From assembly GCA_964609975.1 (NCBI GenBank), contig CAZSTR010000005.1, positions 1 to 64,000 of the forward strand: a stretch of DNA of 64,000 bases. Reading direction: 5' to 3'. The stretch's first letter is position 1. Every line of letters begins with the position of its first letter. Positions 24,363 through 32,964 of the stretch are shown in pieces. The notes under the pieces are model-generated. The model had not been told where the DNA came from, searched no databases, and saw nothing but the letters and a program-made list of their open reading frames with translations. The position numbers and the translations under genes were made by a program. The stretch is from UBA5905 sp964609975. Lineage in GTDB: Bacteria > Bacillota > Clostridia > Oscillospirales > Acutalibacteraceae.

Positions 24363-26180
24363 TCACTTCTTGCTGATGGCCTTGAACTTGCAATTGGCCA
24401 TACAGGCGCCGCACTTGACGCATTTCGCCGGATCGATGGCGAAGCTGGGCAATTTATGCCCCGGCGCAATATAATCCGTCTTATGGATAGTGTCCACCGG
24501 GCAGTTTCTGGCACACATACCACAGCCGATACACTTATCCTGATCAATCGTGAAGGTCAAAAGGTGCTTGCACACGCCCGCCGGACAAGTCTTATCCACC
24601 ACATGGGCCACATATTCCTCCCGGAAGAACTTCAGCGTCGCTAGCACCGGGTTGGGCGCCGTCTGTCCGAGACCGCACAGGGAGTTTTGCTTGATGTAAT
24701 AGCAAAGCGCCTCCAGCTCGTCGATGTCCTCCAACGTGCCCTTGCCATCGGTGATTTTGTTCAGCTTTTCCAGCAGCCGCTTGGTGCCAACCCGGCAGGG
24801 AGTGCATTTTCCGCAGGATTCATCCACCGTGAACTCCAGGAAGAACTTCGCCATGTCCACCATACATGTGTCCTCGTCCATGACGATCAGTCCGCCGGAG
24901 CCCATCATACAGCCGATAGCGGTCAGGTTATCATAATCCACCGGCGTATCAATCAGTGAAGCCGGGATACAGCCACCGGAGGGGCCGCCGGTCTGGGCCG
25001 CCTTGAATTTCTTTCCGTCGGGAATACCGCCGCCGATGTCCTCAATAATTTCCCGCAGGGTCGTGCCCATGGGGATTTCCACAAGGCCGGTGTGCTTGAT
25101 TTTCCCGCCGAGGGCGAATACCTTCGTGCCCTTGGATTTTTCCGTGCCCATGGAGGCGAACCAGTCCGCCCCCCGCAGAATAATCTGGGGCACATTGGCA
25201 AAGGTTTCCACATTGTTTTCCACCGTCGGACAGCCAAACAGGCCTTTCACCGCCGGATAGGGCGGGCGGGGACGTGGCTCGCCCCGGTTGCCCTCGATGG
25301 AGGTCATCAGCGCCGTTTCCTCGCCGCAGACGAAGGCGCCGGCGCCCAGCCGGATATGCAAATCAAAATCAAAGCCGGAGCCGAAAATATCCTTGCCCAG
25401 CAGACCGTATTCCCGCGCCTGGTCGATGGCGATTTGCAGACGGGAAACCGCAATCGGATATTCCGCCCGCACATAGACATAGCCCTGGGTGGCGCCGATG
25501 GCATAACCGGCGATGGCCATGGCCTCAATCACGCTATGGGGGTCACCCTCCAGCACCGAGCGGTCCATGAACGCGCCGGGGTCGCCCTCGTCCGCATTGC
25601 ACACCACATATTTCTGAGGTGCCTCATTGGGGGCGCACAGCGCCCATTTGCGGCCGGTGGGGAAGCCGCCGCCGCCCCGGCCCCGCAGGCCGGAATCGGT
25701 GATGGTCTGGATGACATCCTCCGGGCGCATCTCCGTGAGCACCTTTCCCAGGGCGGCATAGCCGTCCATGGCAATATATTCGTCGATATTTTCCGGATTG
25801 ATGACGCCGCAGTTGCGCAGCACCACCCGGTTCTGCGTCCGATAGAAGGCGGTGTCGCCCAGCGCCACATTGCCCTCCACAGGCTCGTCAGAGCCGGTGT
25901 CGTTATACACCAGCCGCTCCACGATGCGACCCTTGAGCAGGTGCTCCTCCACGATTTCCGCCACATCCTCTGGCTTCACCCGACTATAGAAGGTGCCGTC
26001 CGGATGCACAATCACCACCGGCCCCAAGGCGCACAGACCGAAACAGCCGGTCTGCACGATTTTCACTTCCTCCTCCAGCCCACAGGCCGCCAGGTTATCC
26101 GCAAATGCCTTCTGAATGTCGTTGCTGCCTGAAGAGGTACAGCCGGTACCGCCGCAGATCAGAACATGTGCACGAATCAT
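24363..26180 (-). CDS. hydB: [FeFe]-hydrogenase NADH-oxidising flavoprotein subunit (NuoF-like)
   Basis: This 605-aa subunit oxidises NADH through FMN and passes electrons to the catalytic subunit. Order of domains: a thioredoxin-like [2Fe-2S] domain (LICGGTGCTSSGS, TGCFGLC; residues about 1-90), the NuoF core with FMN/NADH loops GRGGGGFPTGRKW and GAGAFVCGEETALM, the N3-type cluster ESCGKCTPCRVGTKR...CGLGQ, and two C-terminal 4Fe-4S motifs (CIGCGMCARNCP, CVKCGACMANC). The length and layout match HndC/HydB of multimeric hydrogenases. Confidence 0.95.
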   Translation of the reverse strand: MIRAHVLICGGTGCTSSGSNDIQKAFADNLAACGLEEEVKIVQTGCFGLCALGPVVIVHPDGTFYSRVKPEDVAEIVEEHLLKGRIVERLVYNDTGSDEPVEGNVALGDTAFYRTQNRVVLRNCGVINPENIDEYIAMDGYAALGKVLTEMRPEDVIQTITDSGLRGRGGGGFPTGRKWALCAPNEAPQKYVVCNADEGDPGAFMDRSVLEGDPHSVIEAMAIAGYAIGATQGYVYVRAEYPIAVSRLQIAIDQAREYGLLGKDIFGSGFDFDLHIRLGAGAFVCGEETALMTSIEGNRGEPRPRPPYPAVKGLFGCPTVENNVETFANVPQIILRGADWFASMGTEKSKGTKVFALGGKIKHTGLVEIPMGTTLREIIEDIGGGIPDGKKFKAAQTGGPSGGCIPASLIDTPVDYDNLTAIGCMMGSGGLIVMDEDTCMVDMAKFFLEFTVDESCGKCTPCRVGTKRLLEKLNKITDGKGTLEDIDELEALCYYIKQNSLCGLGQTAPNPVLATLKFFREEYVAHVVDKTCPAGVCKHLLTFTIDQDKCIGCGMCARNCPVDTIHKTDYIAPGHKLPSFAIDPAKCVKCGACMANCKFKAISKK

Positions 26181-26198
26181 CTTTGTTTCCTCCTTGCT

Positions 26199-26570
26199 TT
26201 ATCCTTGATGGGCTTCGACGGTATATTCCGTCACCGGACGGCCGCCCTTGAGATGCTCCTCCACCACACGGGACACCCGCTCCACCGTCATTTTCACATA
26301 AGTGACCTTTTCCTTCCCGGCCTCAAAAACCTCCACCACCGGCTCATATTGGCACATTCCGATACAGCCGCTCTGGGTTACGGTCACATGGCCGGACAGG
26401 CCTGCGTTCTCCACCTGCTCCACAAAAGCTCCCAGCACCGGCCGGGCGCCCGCCGCAATGCCACAGGTGGCCATACCCACCACAACCCGCGTCGAGCCGC
26501 CGCCCTGCCGCAGAGCGACCCTGCTTTGCATTTTTTCTTTAATCGCCTGAAGCTCCGCCAATGTTTTCAT
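26199..26570 (-). CDS. [2Fe-2S] thioredoxin-like ferredoxin subunit (HndB-like)
   Basis: The 123-aa protein has a thioredoxin-like [2Fe-2S] fold: one Cys in GMATCGIAAGARPV (about 36) and CIGMC (about 69-73) in SGCIGMCQYEPVVEV. Such small ferredoxins (HndB) lie next to NuoF-like subunits and relay electrons. It is 18 nt before hydB. Only three Cys are obvious in the usual ligand positions, so cluster binding should be regarded as probable. Confidence 0.8.
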   Translation of the reverse strand: MKTLAELQAIKEKMQSRVALRQGGGSTRVVVGMATCGIAAGARPVLGAFVEQVENAGLSGHVTVTQSGCIGMCQYEPVVEVFEAGKEKVTYVKMTVERVSRVVEEHLKGGRPVTEYTVEAHQG

Positions 26571-26650
26571 GTCGTCCTCTTCCTTTCGGTTATGTCTTTA
26601 TATACCATAATGTGCAAATACACACAAATGCGCAAAAACCCGGAAGCCGG

Positions 26651-27208
26651 TTATTCGTCCGCTTCCCCATACTGCTCTCGCAGGCTCTCACCAATCCAGC
26701 GCAGCACCGCCGGTTCGTTCAGCGGCACCGGCTCCACCACCCGCCGCAAGCGGCGGGTGTCCAGCGTCACCGGCTGTCCCCGCTCCCGCCGATGCGTAAA
26801 CAGAAAATCCACCGTTGGATTTCCCTGAATCAGCGTCAGCAGAGTCGCCGTCACATCCCCCAGGGGCGGGCAATCTATATGCCCGGTGCACAGCATCGCC
26901 TGCACCCGCGTTCCATGCGTGTCCGGAAACGCTGTCACCCAGCGGGATTCCATATCCAAAAATCCGCCAGTCTGCACCGCCGTCTGGCGGAGCAGAGACA
27001 AGCCCAGCCCCACTGACCGGGTGGTGCGGGTTGTGGAAAAGGGGGAGGCTGCACGGCGAAGCAACGCGGGGCTCATCCCCCGGCCGTTATCCTCCACCAT
27101 CAAACTTCGCCACCCCGGCCTGTCCAAAAACTCCAGCCGGATGAGGGTCGCCCCCGCCCGCAACGCATTTTCCGCGATATCCAGCAGGTGCAGAGACAAA
27201 TCCTTCAT
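26651..27208 (-). CDS. GHKL ATPase-domain protein of the hydrogenase operon
   Basis: A 185-aa protein consisting of a histidine-kinase-type ATP-binding domain without a dimerisation/phospho-acceptor domain. The N-box is DIAENALRAGA (about 10-20), G1 VEDNGRGM (about 38-45) and G2 SVGLGLSLL (about 65-73). It resembles anti-sigma factor/RsbW-like or stand-alone GHKL proteins often embedded in clostridial hydrogenase operons. Its role is unknown. It overlaps the next upstream gene by 4 nt, so the two are translationally coupled. Confidence 0.75.
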   Translation of the reverse strand: MKDLSLHLLDIAENALRAGATLIRLEFLDRPGWRSLMVEDNGRGMSPALLRRAASPFSTTRTTRSVGLGLSLLRQTAVQTGGFLDMESRWVTAFPDTHGTRVQAMLCTGHIDCPPLGDVTATLLTLIQGNPTVDFLFTHRRERGQPVTLDTRRLRRVVEPVPLNEPAVLRWIGESLREQYGEADE

Positions 27209-27561
27209 GCTTCCCTCCGCGGCAGGCCCTCTGTGCGCAGCAACTCCTCCAACCGCCAGGCCGTTTCATATACGGAGAACGGGCTAGCCAACAGGTTGAC
27301 GCCCTTTTCCAGCGCCAGGCGCGTCACCGCGTCGTCCGCCTCCGTCCGCTCCGCCAGCACAATGCAGGCCGCGTCCGTCAGCGTCGCCACCGCCAGTGCG
27401 TTCTCGTTGGACTGGACAGTGATCCAGGCATCGCCGGGGCGTCCATGGCTCATCACGAAGCTCAACAAATCCCCACAGCGGCCGCCGCCGATTGCCCTCT
27501 CCGCGTTTGGCAACGCCACCGCCGAGAACCCGTCCTTTTCCGCAAGCTCTCCCACCGTCAT
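27205..27561 (-). CDS. DRTGG-domain protein
   Basis: The 118-aa protein matches the small stand-alone DRTGG-type proteins found in hydrogenase operons: GGRCGDLLSFVMSHGRPGDAWITVQSNENALAVATL followed by a C-terminal helix pair. The DRTGG domain is associated with CBS and phosphotransacetylase proteins and is of unknown ligand. It is coupled to the ATPase-domain gene and lies 67 nt after the NuoE-like gene. Confidence 0.7.
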   Translation of the reverse strand: MTVGELAEKDGFSAVALPNAERAIGGGRCGDLLSFVMSHGRPGDAWITVQSNENALAVATLTDAACIVLAERTEADDAVTRLALEKGVNLLASPFSVYETAWRLEELLRTEGLPRREA

Positions 27562-27628
27562 GGAGCTTCCTCCTTTTCAACCCGCTGACCCCAGGGGAAA
27601 GCCTTATGTCCTTTTCCGGCAGGGTCCC

Positions 27629-28123
27629 TCACATATATTTTTCCAAAATCTCGTCCACATCGTCCGCGGTTAGACGGCCGTATACATCCTCATTCACCGT
27701 CAAAACCGGCGCCAGTCCGCAAGCGCCGATGCACCGGCAGGCGGTGAGGGAAAAGCGTCCGTCGGGGGTACATTCCTCCGCGCCGATGCCCAGCTTTTCG
27801 GAAATCCGGTTCATCACATCCCCGGAGCCCTTCACATAGCAGGCCGTTCCCAAACAAACCGAAATGTGGTTCTGCCCCTTCGGCGACAGCGCAAACTGCG
27901 CATAGAAGGTGGCCACGCCGTACACCTTTTCCAAGGGAACGCCCATTCCGTCCGCGATCATCCGCTGAACCTCCAGCGGCAAATACCCATAAATCCCCTG
28001 GGCCTCCTGCATCACCGTCATCAGTTGGCTGGCATCCTGCTTATACCGGTCGATGACCGCCTTCAGCTGGCTTTCCTGCTCGGCGGTTCCAGAAAAAGGA
28101 ATCGAACTGATTTTTTTTTGCAT
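27629..28123 (-). CDS. hydC: [FeFe]-hydrogenase NuoE-like [2Fe-2S] subunit
   Basis: The 164-aa protein has the NuoE fold: N-terminal helices with QLMTVMQEAQGIYGYLPLEVQRMIADGMGVP and a thioredoxin-like domain with ligands in CLGTACYVKGS (two Cys) and CRCIGACGLAP. It partners the NuoF-like subunit in NADH oxidation. First gene of the hydrogenase operon, preceded by AAGGAGG. A run of nine T on the plus strand at the start encodes a short Lys stretch (MQKK). Confidence 0.92.
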   Translation of the reverse strand: MQKKISSIPFSGTAEQESQLKAVIDRYKQDASQLMTVMQEAQGIYGYLPLEVQRMIADGMGVPLEKVYGVATFYAQFALSPKGQNHISVCLGTACYVKGSGDVMNRISEKLGIGAEECTPDGRFSLTACRCIGACGLAPVLTVNEDVYGRLTADDVDEILEKYM

Positions 28124-28203
28124 AGTGCTTTTCCTCCTTGCTCCGTGTCGTATTCTGCCGGAAAAAGACCCGCAGGTATCTCATTTCCGATAATACGCCT
28201 ATC

Positions 28204-28209
28204 AGTATA
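28204..28209 (-). promoter_or_regulatory. candidate -10 of the hydrogenase operon
   Basis: TATACT on the minus strand, preceded by GTGA, lies about 80 bp before the NuoE-like gene. The -35 is poor (TAGAAA at 17 bp), so an activator or extended -10 may be needed. I saw no Rex-type operator. Confidence 0.45.
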
Positions 28210-28330
28210 TCACATATCAGCAGAGGTTTCTACATTTATTTTCAAAAATGGAATGTTTTTGTGAAAAGAGTCGAAAAGGAGGAAAAAGGTTATGCTTTTT
28301 CACCAAAATGTTTCGCCTCGGCGATGGGGC

Positions 28331-29431
28331 TCAACGCAGAATCTGCAACAGCGTCTGTGCCAGAAGCTCGCCGGAATAGGTTGCCTCCTCCACCGTGTTT
28401 CCCTCGCTACCCACCTCCACCAGCAAATAGCCGGGAAACAAATGCTGATTATACCGGCTGGCCACCGTCGAAAGGGGACGCATTAAGTCCTCGTTCACCG
28501 CCGTCAGCGCCTTTTGCCATTGCGCCGCCAGCGCCAGATTTTGCGCGCAGTTAGGATTGGGTAACGCCTTTGTGCTGACCACTCCCACCACAATCATCAT
28601 CTGCGCCGCTTTCTTCCCCTTCACCTCCACCGTCGGCTTCACCAGCGTTTTCTCTCCCTCCATTACCGCATCCCGGTGCAAATCCAGCACCAGCCGCACC
28701 GACGGATGTTTTTCCAGCACCCTTTGCACCGTTTCGGCGGAACGGGTATAGGCGCCGCTGTATTGGGGCGAATCGTGAACAGTGGTATCCTGCACCGCAG
28801 CCACGCCGCCGGCCTGCAGAGCCTTCACCACCGCCGCCCCCACCGCACAAACCGACCGGGACAGGTCTGCGGTGCGGGCGCGATCGGCCGCGTTGTAATA
28901 GCCGGTGTCATATTGCATATACCCCTCCGTGGTGTGGGTGTGCACAATCAGCACCTGCGGCTCGGCTGTGTCGGTCAGGTGCTGGGTCAGCGGCGTTTGC
29001 AGGGCGGCAGCAATGTCCACCGCCGTTGTGCTCCGGTTTTTGACGGCGATGCCGTGCAAAAGAGTGTTCCCCACCGCCAGCTTCCGCTCCACGATTTTTC
29101 CGCCGCTTCCATCCTCCGCAGGAACGGTCACCGACGCCGAGACGGCGGCGGACTCCTCCGCCACCGGCACCGAGGTCTCCCCCTCCGGCGTTTCTGTTTT
29201 GGCCGCCTCCAGACGCTGGGGCTCCCCGGCGACGCCCGTTTTCCCTTCTGTGCCCCACCAACCGGCAGCATTTTCCGGGCGGCGCAGTCCTGCCGCCACC
29301 AGCGCCGCCGCCTGCCAGGCCCGCCGATTGGGCAAAAACGCTGCCAGCACCGCCATCGCCAGCAGAGCGCTGGCCACCCGGCACCAGCCCTCCCGCCGGC
29401 GCCGCGTTTTTCCTCCGCTTGCTTTTTTCAT
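28331..29431 (-). CDS. spoIIP: stage II sporulation protein P (SpoIIP)
   Basis: SpoIIP is a cell-wall amidase/endopeptidase of the DMP engulfment complex. I start at MKKASGGKTRRRREGW (366 aa), where a basic N terminus precedes a membrane anchor (about residues 19-34); the frame is open further upstream without a better site. A low-complexity linker leads to the catalytic domain with HTHTTEGY, a DLHRDA motif, and LLVEVGSEGNTVEEA. These are the metal-binding and active-site blocks of the family. It implies sporulation capacity together with sigK at 34012. Confidence 0.93.
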   Translation of the reverse strand: MKKASGGKTRRRREGWCRVASALLAMAVLAAFLPNRRAWQAAALVAAGLRRPENAAGWWGTEGKTGVAGEPQRLEAAKTETPEGETSVPVAEESAAVSASVTVPAEDGSGGKIVERKLAVGNTLLHGIAVKNRSTTAVDIAAALQTPLTQHLTDTAEPQVLIVHTHTTEGYMQYDTGYYNAADRARTADLSRSVCAVGAAVVKALQAGGVAAVQDTTVHDSPQYSGAYTRSAETVQRVLEKHPSVRLVLDLHRDAVMEGEKTLVKPTVEVKGKKAAQMMIVVGVVSTKALPNPNCAQNLALAAQWQKALTAVNEDLMRPLSTVASRYNQHLFPGYLLVEVGSEGNTVEEATYSGELLAQTLLQILR

Positions 29432-29549
29432 TTCGCCGCCCCCTTGTCCAAAGCCGTTTCGCTCTGCCAATGTATATGCGCCGCGCCGTTTGTTGAGAAC
29501 CATCCATCCCCTTGCCACCACAAGGCCGAAAAAAGCCGGAAATTCGTGG

Positions 29550-29578
29550 TTGATTTTCGCGGGAAAATGGTGTATACT
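29550..29578 (+). promoter_or_regulatory. promoter of the SRP RNA/dnaX unit
   Basis: TTGATT (29550-29555), 17 bp, TATACT (29573-29578). The expected start falls just before the SRP RNA. Confidence 0.85.
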
Positions 29579-29600
29579 ATGTTTTACCATGTCAACAGCG

Positions 29601-29756
29601 AAATGCTCCGACTTTGGGGCATACGGGCGGGCGGGCCCTGTGCGACGGCACAGCCGCGAACCATGTCAGGCGGGGAACCGAGCAGCATTAAGCGGTTTTT
29701 GTCCGTGTGCCGCAGATTTCCCGTTCGTCCGTATGCCCGAAGGGCGGAGCATTTTT
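29601..29756 (+). ncRNA. ffs: signal recognition particle RNA
   Basis: The diagnostic apical domain is present at 29661-29690: ATGTCAGG, then CGGGGAACCG, then AGCAGCAT, flanked by CCGC/GCGG and GGCACA/TGTGCC stems. The ends pair: AATGCTCCG with CGGAGCATT (9 bp) and a 19-bp helix between GGGCATACGGG and its partner ending at 29738. The total is about 155 nt, intermediate between 4.5S and the roughly 270-nt Bacillus form. It lies just upstream of dnaX, a classic Firmicutes position. End points are estimated. Confidence 0.9.
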
Positions 29757-29783
29757 ACTGTTCAAAAAGGAGGAGATGAATAG

Positions 29784-31406
29784 GTGTATCAGGCGCTGTA
29801 CCGAAAATGGCGGCCCCGCCGCTTCGCGGATGTTTGCGGCCAGGAGACCGTCACCGCCGCCTTGCTCAACGAGCTGCGCAACGGGCGGCTGTCCCACGCC
29901 TATCTGTTCACCGGCTGTCGGGGCACCGGAAAAACCACCTGCGCCAAAATTTTGGCCAAGGCAGTGAACTGCCTGTCTCCGGTGGAGGGCGACCCCTGCG
30001 GCGAATGTGCCCTTTGTCGCGGCATCGACGATGGCTCGGTGCTGGACATCACCGAAATCGACGCCGCCTCCAACAACGGCGTGAACAGCATCCGGGAACT
30101 ACGGGATGAGGTAGCCTTCACCCCCGTCAACGGAAAATACCGGGTGTATATCATCGACGAGGTGCATATGCTGTCCGCCGGCGCCTTCAACGCATTGCTG
30201 AAAACACTAGAGGAGCCGCCCGCTCATGTGATCTTCATCCTCGCCACCACCGAGGTGCACAAGCTCCCCGCCACCATCCTCTCCCGCTGTCAGCGCTTCG
30301 ATTTCGGGCGTATTCGGCCGGAAACCATCGCAAAGCGGGTGACCTTTGTCGCCCAGGAGGAGGGGGTGGAAATCACCCCGGAGGCAGCGCTTTTGCTGGC
30401 GCGGCTGGCGGACGGCGCTCTGCGGGACGCACTGTCTCTGCTGGACCAGTGCGTCAGCGGCCATGAAAAAATTGACGTGAACGCGGTCATCGAGGCCACC
30501 GGCATGACCGGACGGGCGCGGCTGGCCGCGCTGACCGACTGCCTCGCCCGCTCCGCCGGAGCCGAGGCGCTGGCGGAGCTGGATCGGCTCTATCAGTCCT
30601 CCAAGGACATGGAGCGCCTGTGTGCCGAATGGATTGGCTATCTGCGGGATTTAATGATTTTACAGCAGGTGCGCGAGCCGGGCGAATTGGTCATCGCCTC
30701 CCCGGAGGAGCTGGCCGAAATGCAACAACTGGCCGGGCGCATCGCCCCCGGCGCTCTTCTGCGGATGCTGGAGGTGCTCCAGGCCACGCTGGAAAAGCTG
30801 CGCAACGGCGCGGCTCAGCGGGTGGAGCTGGAAATGAGCCTGCTACGGCTGTGCGACCCCCGGCTGGATGACGGCGAGAAGGCACTTTTGGCGCGCATCG
30901 AAGCGCTGGAGGCCGCCCTGCAAAGTGGTCGCGCCGTCGCCCCTGCGTCCCCGACGCCCGGCGGTACGCCGGCGGCGGAGCCTGTCCGCCCCGCTGTGAC
31001 TTCGGCGCCGCCCCCGCCGCCGACCGATCCCCCCGCACCATCAGCCGAGCCGAGCGCTCCCGCACCGGCGGAGGAGGGCGAACAGCCCTTCACTCTCTGG
31101 GGCGATGTGCTGGCACGCCTGCAACAAACCTGCATCCCTCTGTATGCCGTGCTGGCCCAGTCACAGGCGGTGCTGAAGGGCGATTTGTTGCTCATTTGCA
31201 CCGACAACGCTCTGTTCAAGGAGCTGTTCGTCCGCGACAACAACAAGGAGCTTCTGCTGGAGGCCATTCGTCAGGTGGCCGGCTGCAGCTATCGCATCGG
31301 CCTGCGGCGCACAGTGACGGTGCCGAAGCAGGTGGCCGAGGACCCGCTCACCCGCCTGCTTCAGGCCGGGCGGGAGGCCGGTGTCTTCGTGACGGAAAAC
31401 GACTGA
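29784..31406 (+). CDS. dnaX: DNA polymerase III subunit gamma/tau
   Basis: DnaX is the clamp-loader ATPase. The 540-aa protein starts at a GTG 10 nt after AAGGAGG. Visible are Walker A GCRGTGKT (44-51), the zinc site Cys63, 72, 75, 78, the DExx box YIIDEVHMLS, and SRC arginine finger sequence ILSRCQRFDF. A Pro/Ala-rich linker (about 390-430) leads to a C-terminal tau domain. I saw no slippery sequence at the gamma/tau boundary. The SRP RNA promoter probably drives dnaX-ybaB-recR-smpB. Confidence 0.97.
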   Translation: MYQALYRKWRPRRFADVCGQETVTAALLNELRNGRLSHAYLFTGCRGTGKTTCAKILAKAVNCLSPVEGDPCGECALCRGIDDGSVLDITEIDAASNNGVNSIRELRDEVAFTPVNGKYRVYIIDEVHMLSAGAFNALLKTLEEPPAHVIFILATTEVHKLPATILSRCQRFDFGRIRPETIAKRVTFVAQEEGVEITPEAALLLARLADGALRDALSLLDQCVSGHEKIDVNAVIEATGMTGRARLAALTDCLARSAGAEALAELDRLYQSSKDMERLCAEWIGYLRDLMILQQVREPGELVIASPEELAEMQQLAGRIAPGALLRMLEVLQATLEKLRNGAAQRVELEMSLLRLCDPRLDDGEKALLARIEALEAALQSGRAVAPASPTPGGTPAAEPVRPAVTSAPPPPPTDPPAPSAEPSAPAPAEEGEQPFTLWGDVLARLQQTCIPLYAVLAQSQAVLKGDLLLICTDNALFKELFVRDNNKELLLEAIRQVAGCSYRIGLRRTVTVPKQVAEDPLTRLLQAGREAGVFVTEND

Positions 31407-31458
31407 ATTTCAACCCGATAACCCGAAATATCAACACCCGAAAGGATGGATTTATACT

Positions 31459-31806
31459 ATGAAAGCAAGATTGCCTCAAGGCGTGGGCGGCGGCCCCGGA
31501 AATATGCAAAGCATGCTGCGTCAGGCGCAGAAAATGCAGGAGGACATGGCGGCCACCCAGCAGGAGCTGGAAACCCGCGAATACACCGCCTCCGCCGGCG
31601 GCGGCGCGGTAAGCGCCACCGTCAACGGTGCTCATCAGCTGACCGTCCTGACCATTCAGCCGGAGGTCATCGACCCGGAGGACGGCGAAATGCTGTGCGA
31701 TTTGGTACGCGCCGCGGTCAACGAAGCGATGGCGCAGGCGGCAAAGGACGCCGAGGAGTCTCTCGGCCGCATCACCGGCGGCCTCAACCTGCCGGGGATG
31801 TTCTGA
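31459..31806 (+). CDS. YbaB/EbfC family nucleoid-associated protein
   Basis: The 115-aa YbaB/EbfC protein binds DNA as a dimer. It has the family layout: a Gly-rich N terminus, MQSMLRQAQKMQEDMAATQQELETREYTASAGGGAVSATVNG, and LVRAAVNEAMAQAAKD. It lies between dnaX and recR, the invariant synteny for this family. Confidence 0.95.
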   Translation: MKARLPQGVGGGPGNMQSMLRQAQKMQEDMAATQQELETREYTASAGGGAVSATVNGAHQLTVLTIQPEVIDPEDGEMLCDLVRAAVNEAMAQAAKDAEESLGRITGGLNLPGMF

Positions 31807-31807
31807 T

Positions 31808-32407
31808 ATGGGCTATACACTGGCGCCGCTGGAGCGGCTCACCGAACAACTGGAGCGCCTGCCCGGCATCGGACACAAATCCGCCGCACGGCTGGCCTTT
31901 CATCTGCTGTCCGCCCCCGAAGTCGACGCACGGGGGCTCATCGACTCCATCGAAAACGCTCGCAGCACCGTTCACGAATGTCCCCTGTGCTGTAACCTCA
32001 CCGATGGGGAGCAATGCCCCGTCTGCGCTGACCCCCGTCGGGATCCGACGGTGATTTGCGTGGTGGAGGACCCGCGAGATGTGATCGCCATCGAGCGCAC
32101 ACGGGAATACCGGGGGCTGTATCATGTGCTCCACGGAACCATCTCACCGGTGGACAACCGCGGCCCGGAGCAGCTACGCATCCGCGAGCTTCTGCACCGG
32201 TTAGAGGACGAGCGCATCCAGGAGGTCATCATGGCCACCAACCCCACCGTGGGGGGCGATTATACCGCCGTCTATCTGGCGCGTCTACTGAAGCCCTTGC
32301 ATATCAAGGTGACCCGGCTGGCCTATGGAATTCCCGTGGGCGGCGACCTGGAATATGCGGACGAGGTGACCCTCAGCCGCTCTCTGGAAGGGCGTAACGA
32401 GCTATAA
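31808..32407 (+). CDS. recR: recombination protein RecR
   Basis: RecR acts with RecO/RecF to load RecA at gaps. The 199-aa protein has the N-terminal HhH (LPGIGHKSAARLAFHLL), the zinc finger Cys58, Cys61, Cys70, Cys73 and a Toprim domain (VICVVEDPRDVIAIE), then GGDLEYADEVTLSRSLEGR at the end. It starts 2 nt after ybaB. Confidence 0.97.
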   Translation: MGYTLAPLERLTEQLERLPGIGHKSAARLAFHLLSAPEVDARGLIDSIENARSTVHECPLCCNLTDGEQCPVCADPRRDPTVICVVEDPRDVIAIERTREYRGLYHVLHGTISPVDNRGPEQLRIRELLHRLEDERIQEVIMATNPTVGGDYTAVYLARLLKPLHIKVTRLAYGIPVGGDLEYADEVTLSRSLEGRNEL

Positions 32408-32417
32408 GGAGGTTTTC

Positions 32418-32894
32418 ATGGCGAACAAAAAAGGAAAAGGCAACCGCACCATCGCCGAAAACCGCAAGGCCTTTCACGATTATTTCATCGAGGAGAGCCT
32501 GGAGGCGGGCATCGAGCTATGTGGGACCGAGGTCAAAAGCCTGCGCGCCGGCGGCGCCAACCTGAAGGACGCCTGGTGCTCGGTGGTGGCCGGCGAAATG
32601 CTTATCAACGGGATGCACATCAGCCCCTATGACCACGGCAACATTTTCAACCGCGACCCCCTGCGGGTGCGGCGGCTGCTGCTGCACAAGCGGGAAATCA
32701 TGCGTCTGTACGGCATCACGAAGCAGCAGGGCTATGCGCTGATCCCCCTTTCTCTGTATTTCAAGGGCAGTCGGGTGAAGGTTCAGCTAGGCCTTTGCCG
32801 CGGCAAAAAGCTCTATGACAAACGGGAAGACGCGGCGCGGCGGGATATGCGCCGGGAAGCGGAGCGCGCGCTGAAGGAGCAAAACGCCCGCTGA
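32418..32894 (+). CDS. smpB: SsrA-binding protein SmpB
   Basis: SmpB carries tmRNA to stalled ribosomes. The 158-aa protein has NRKAFHDYFIEESLEAGIELCGTEVKSLRAGGANLKDAW at the N terminus and a basic C-terminal tail ending REAERALKEQNAR, which folds in the mRNA channel. AAGGAGG precedes the ATG. The tmRNA gene itself is not in the window. Confidence 0.97.
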   Translation: MANKKGKGNRTIAENRKAFHDYFIEESLEAGIELCGTEVKSLRAGGANLKDAWCSVVAGEMLINGMHISPYDHGNIFNRDPLRVRRLLLHKREIMRLYGITKQQGYALIPLSLYFKGSRVKVQLGLCRGKKLYDKREDAARRDMRREAERALKEQNAR

Positions 32895-32914
32895 ATTCAA
32901 AAGCGAAGAAAAGC

Positions 32915-32962
32915 AATGCCCCTGTGCACGGCGGTTTGCCATGCACAGGGGCATTATTTTTT
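32915..32962 (+). terminator. terminator after smpB
   Basis: AATGCCCCTGTGCA / TGCACAGGGGCATT make a 14-bp perfect stem followed by ATTTTTT. It ends the dnaX operon and faces apt, which is convergent; the left side lacks a strong A-run. Confidence 0.9.
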
Positions 32963-32964
32963 GC

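Noticed and set aside
28140..28330. Rex operator for the hydrogenase operon
   Set aside because: No TTGTTAA-type inverted repeat near the -10 at 28204; only an imperfect AT-rich stretch.
30380..30500. dnaX programmed frameshift site
   Set aside because: A GAAAAAATTG run at about 30466 is the only A-run, is not an A AAA AAG slippery site, and lies too early for the gamma/tau boundary.
32395..32900. tmRNA gene beside smpB
   Set aside because: No tRNA-Ala-like ends or tag frame are visible between smpB and apt; ssrA must be elsewhere.
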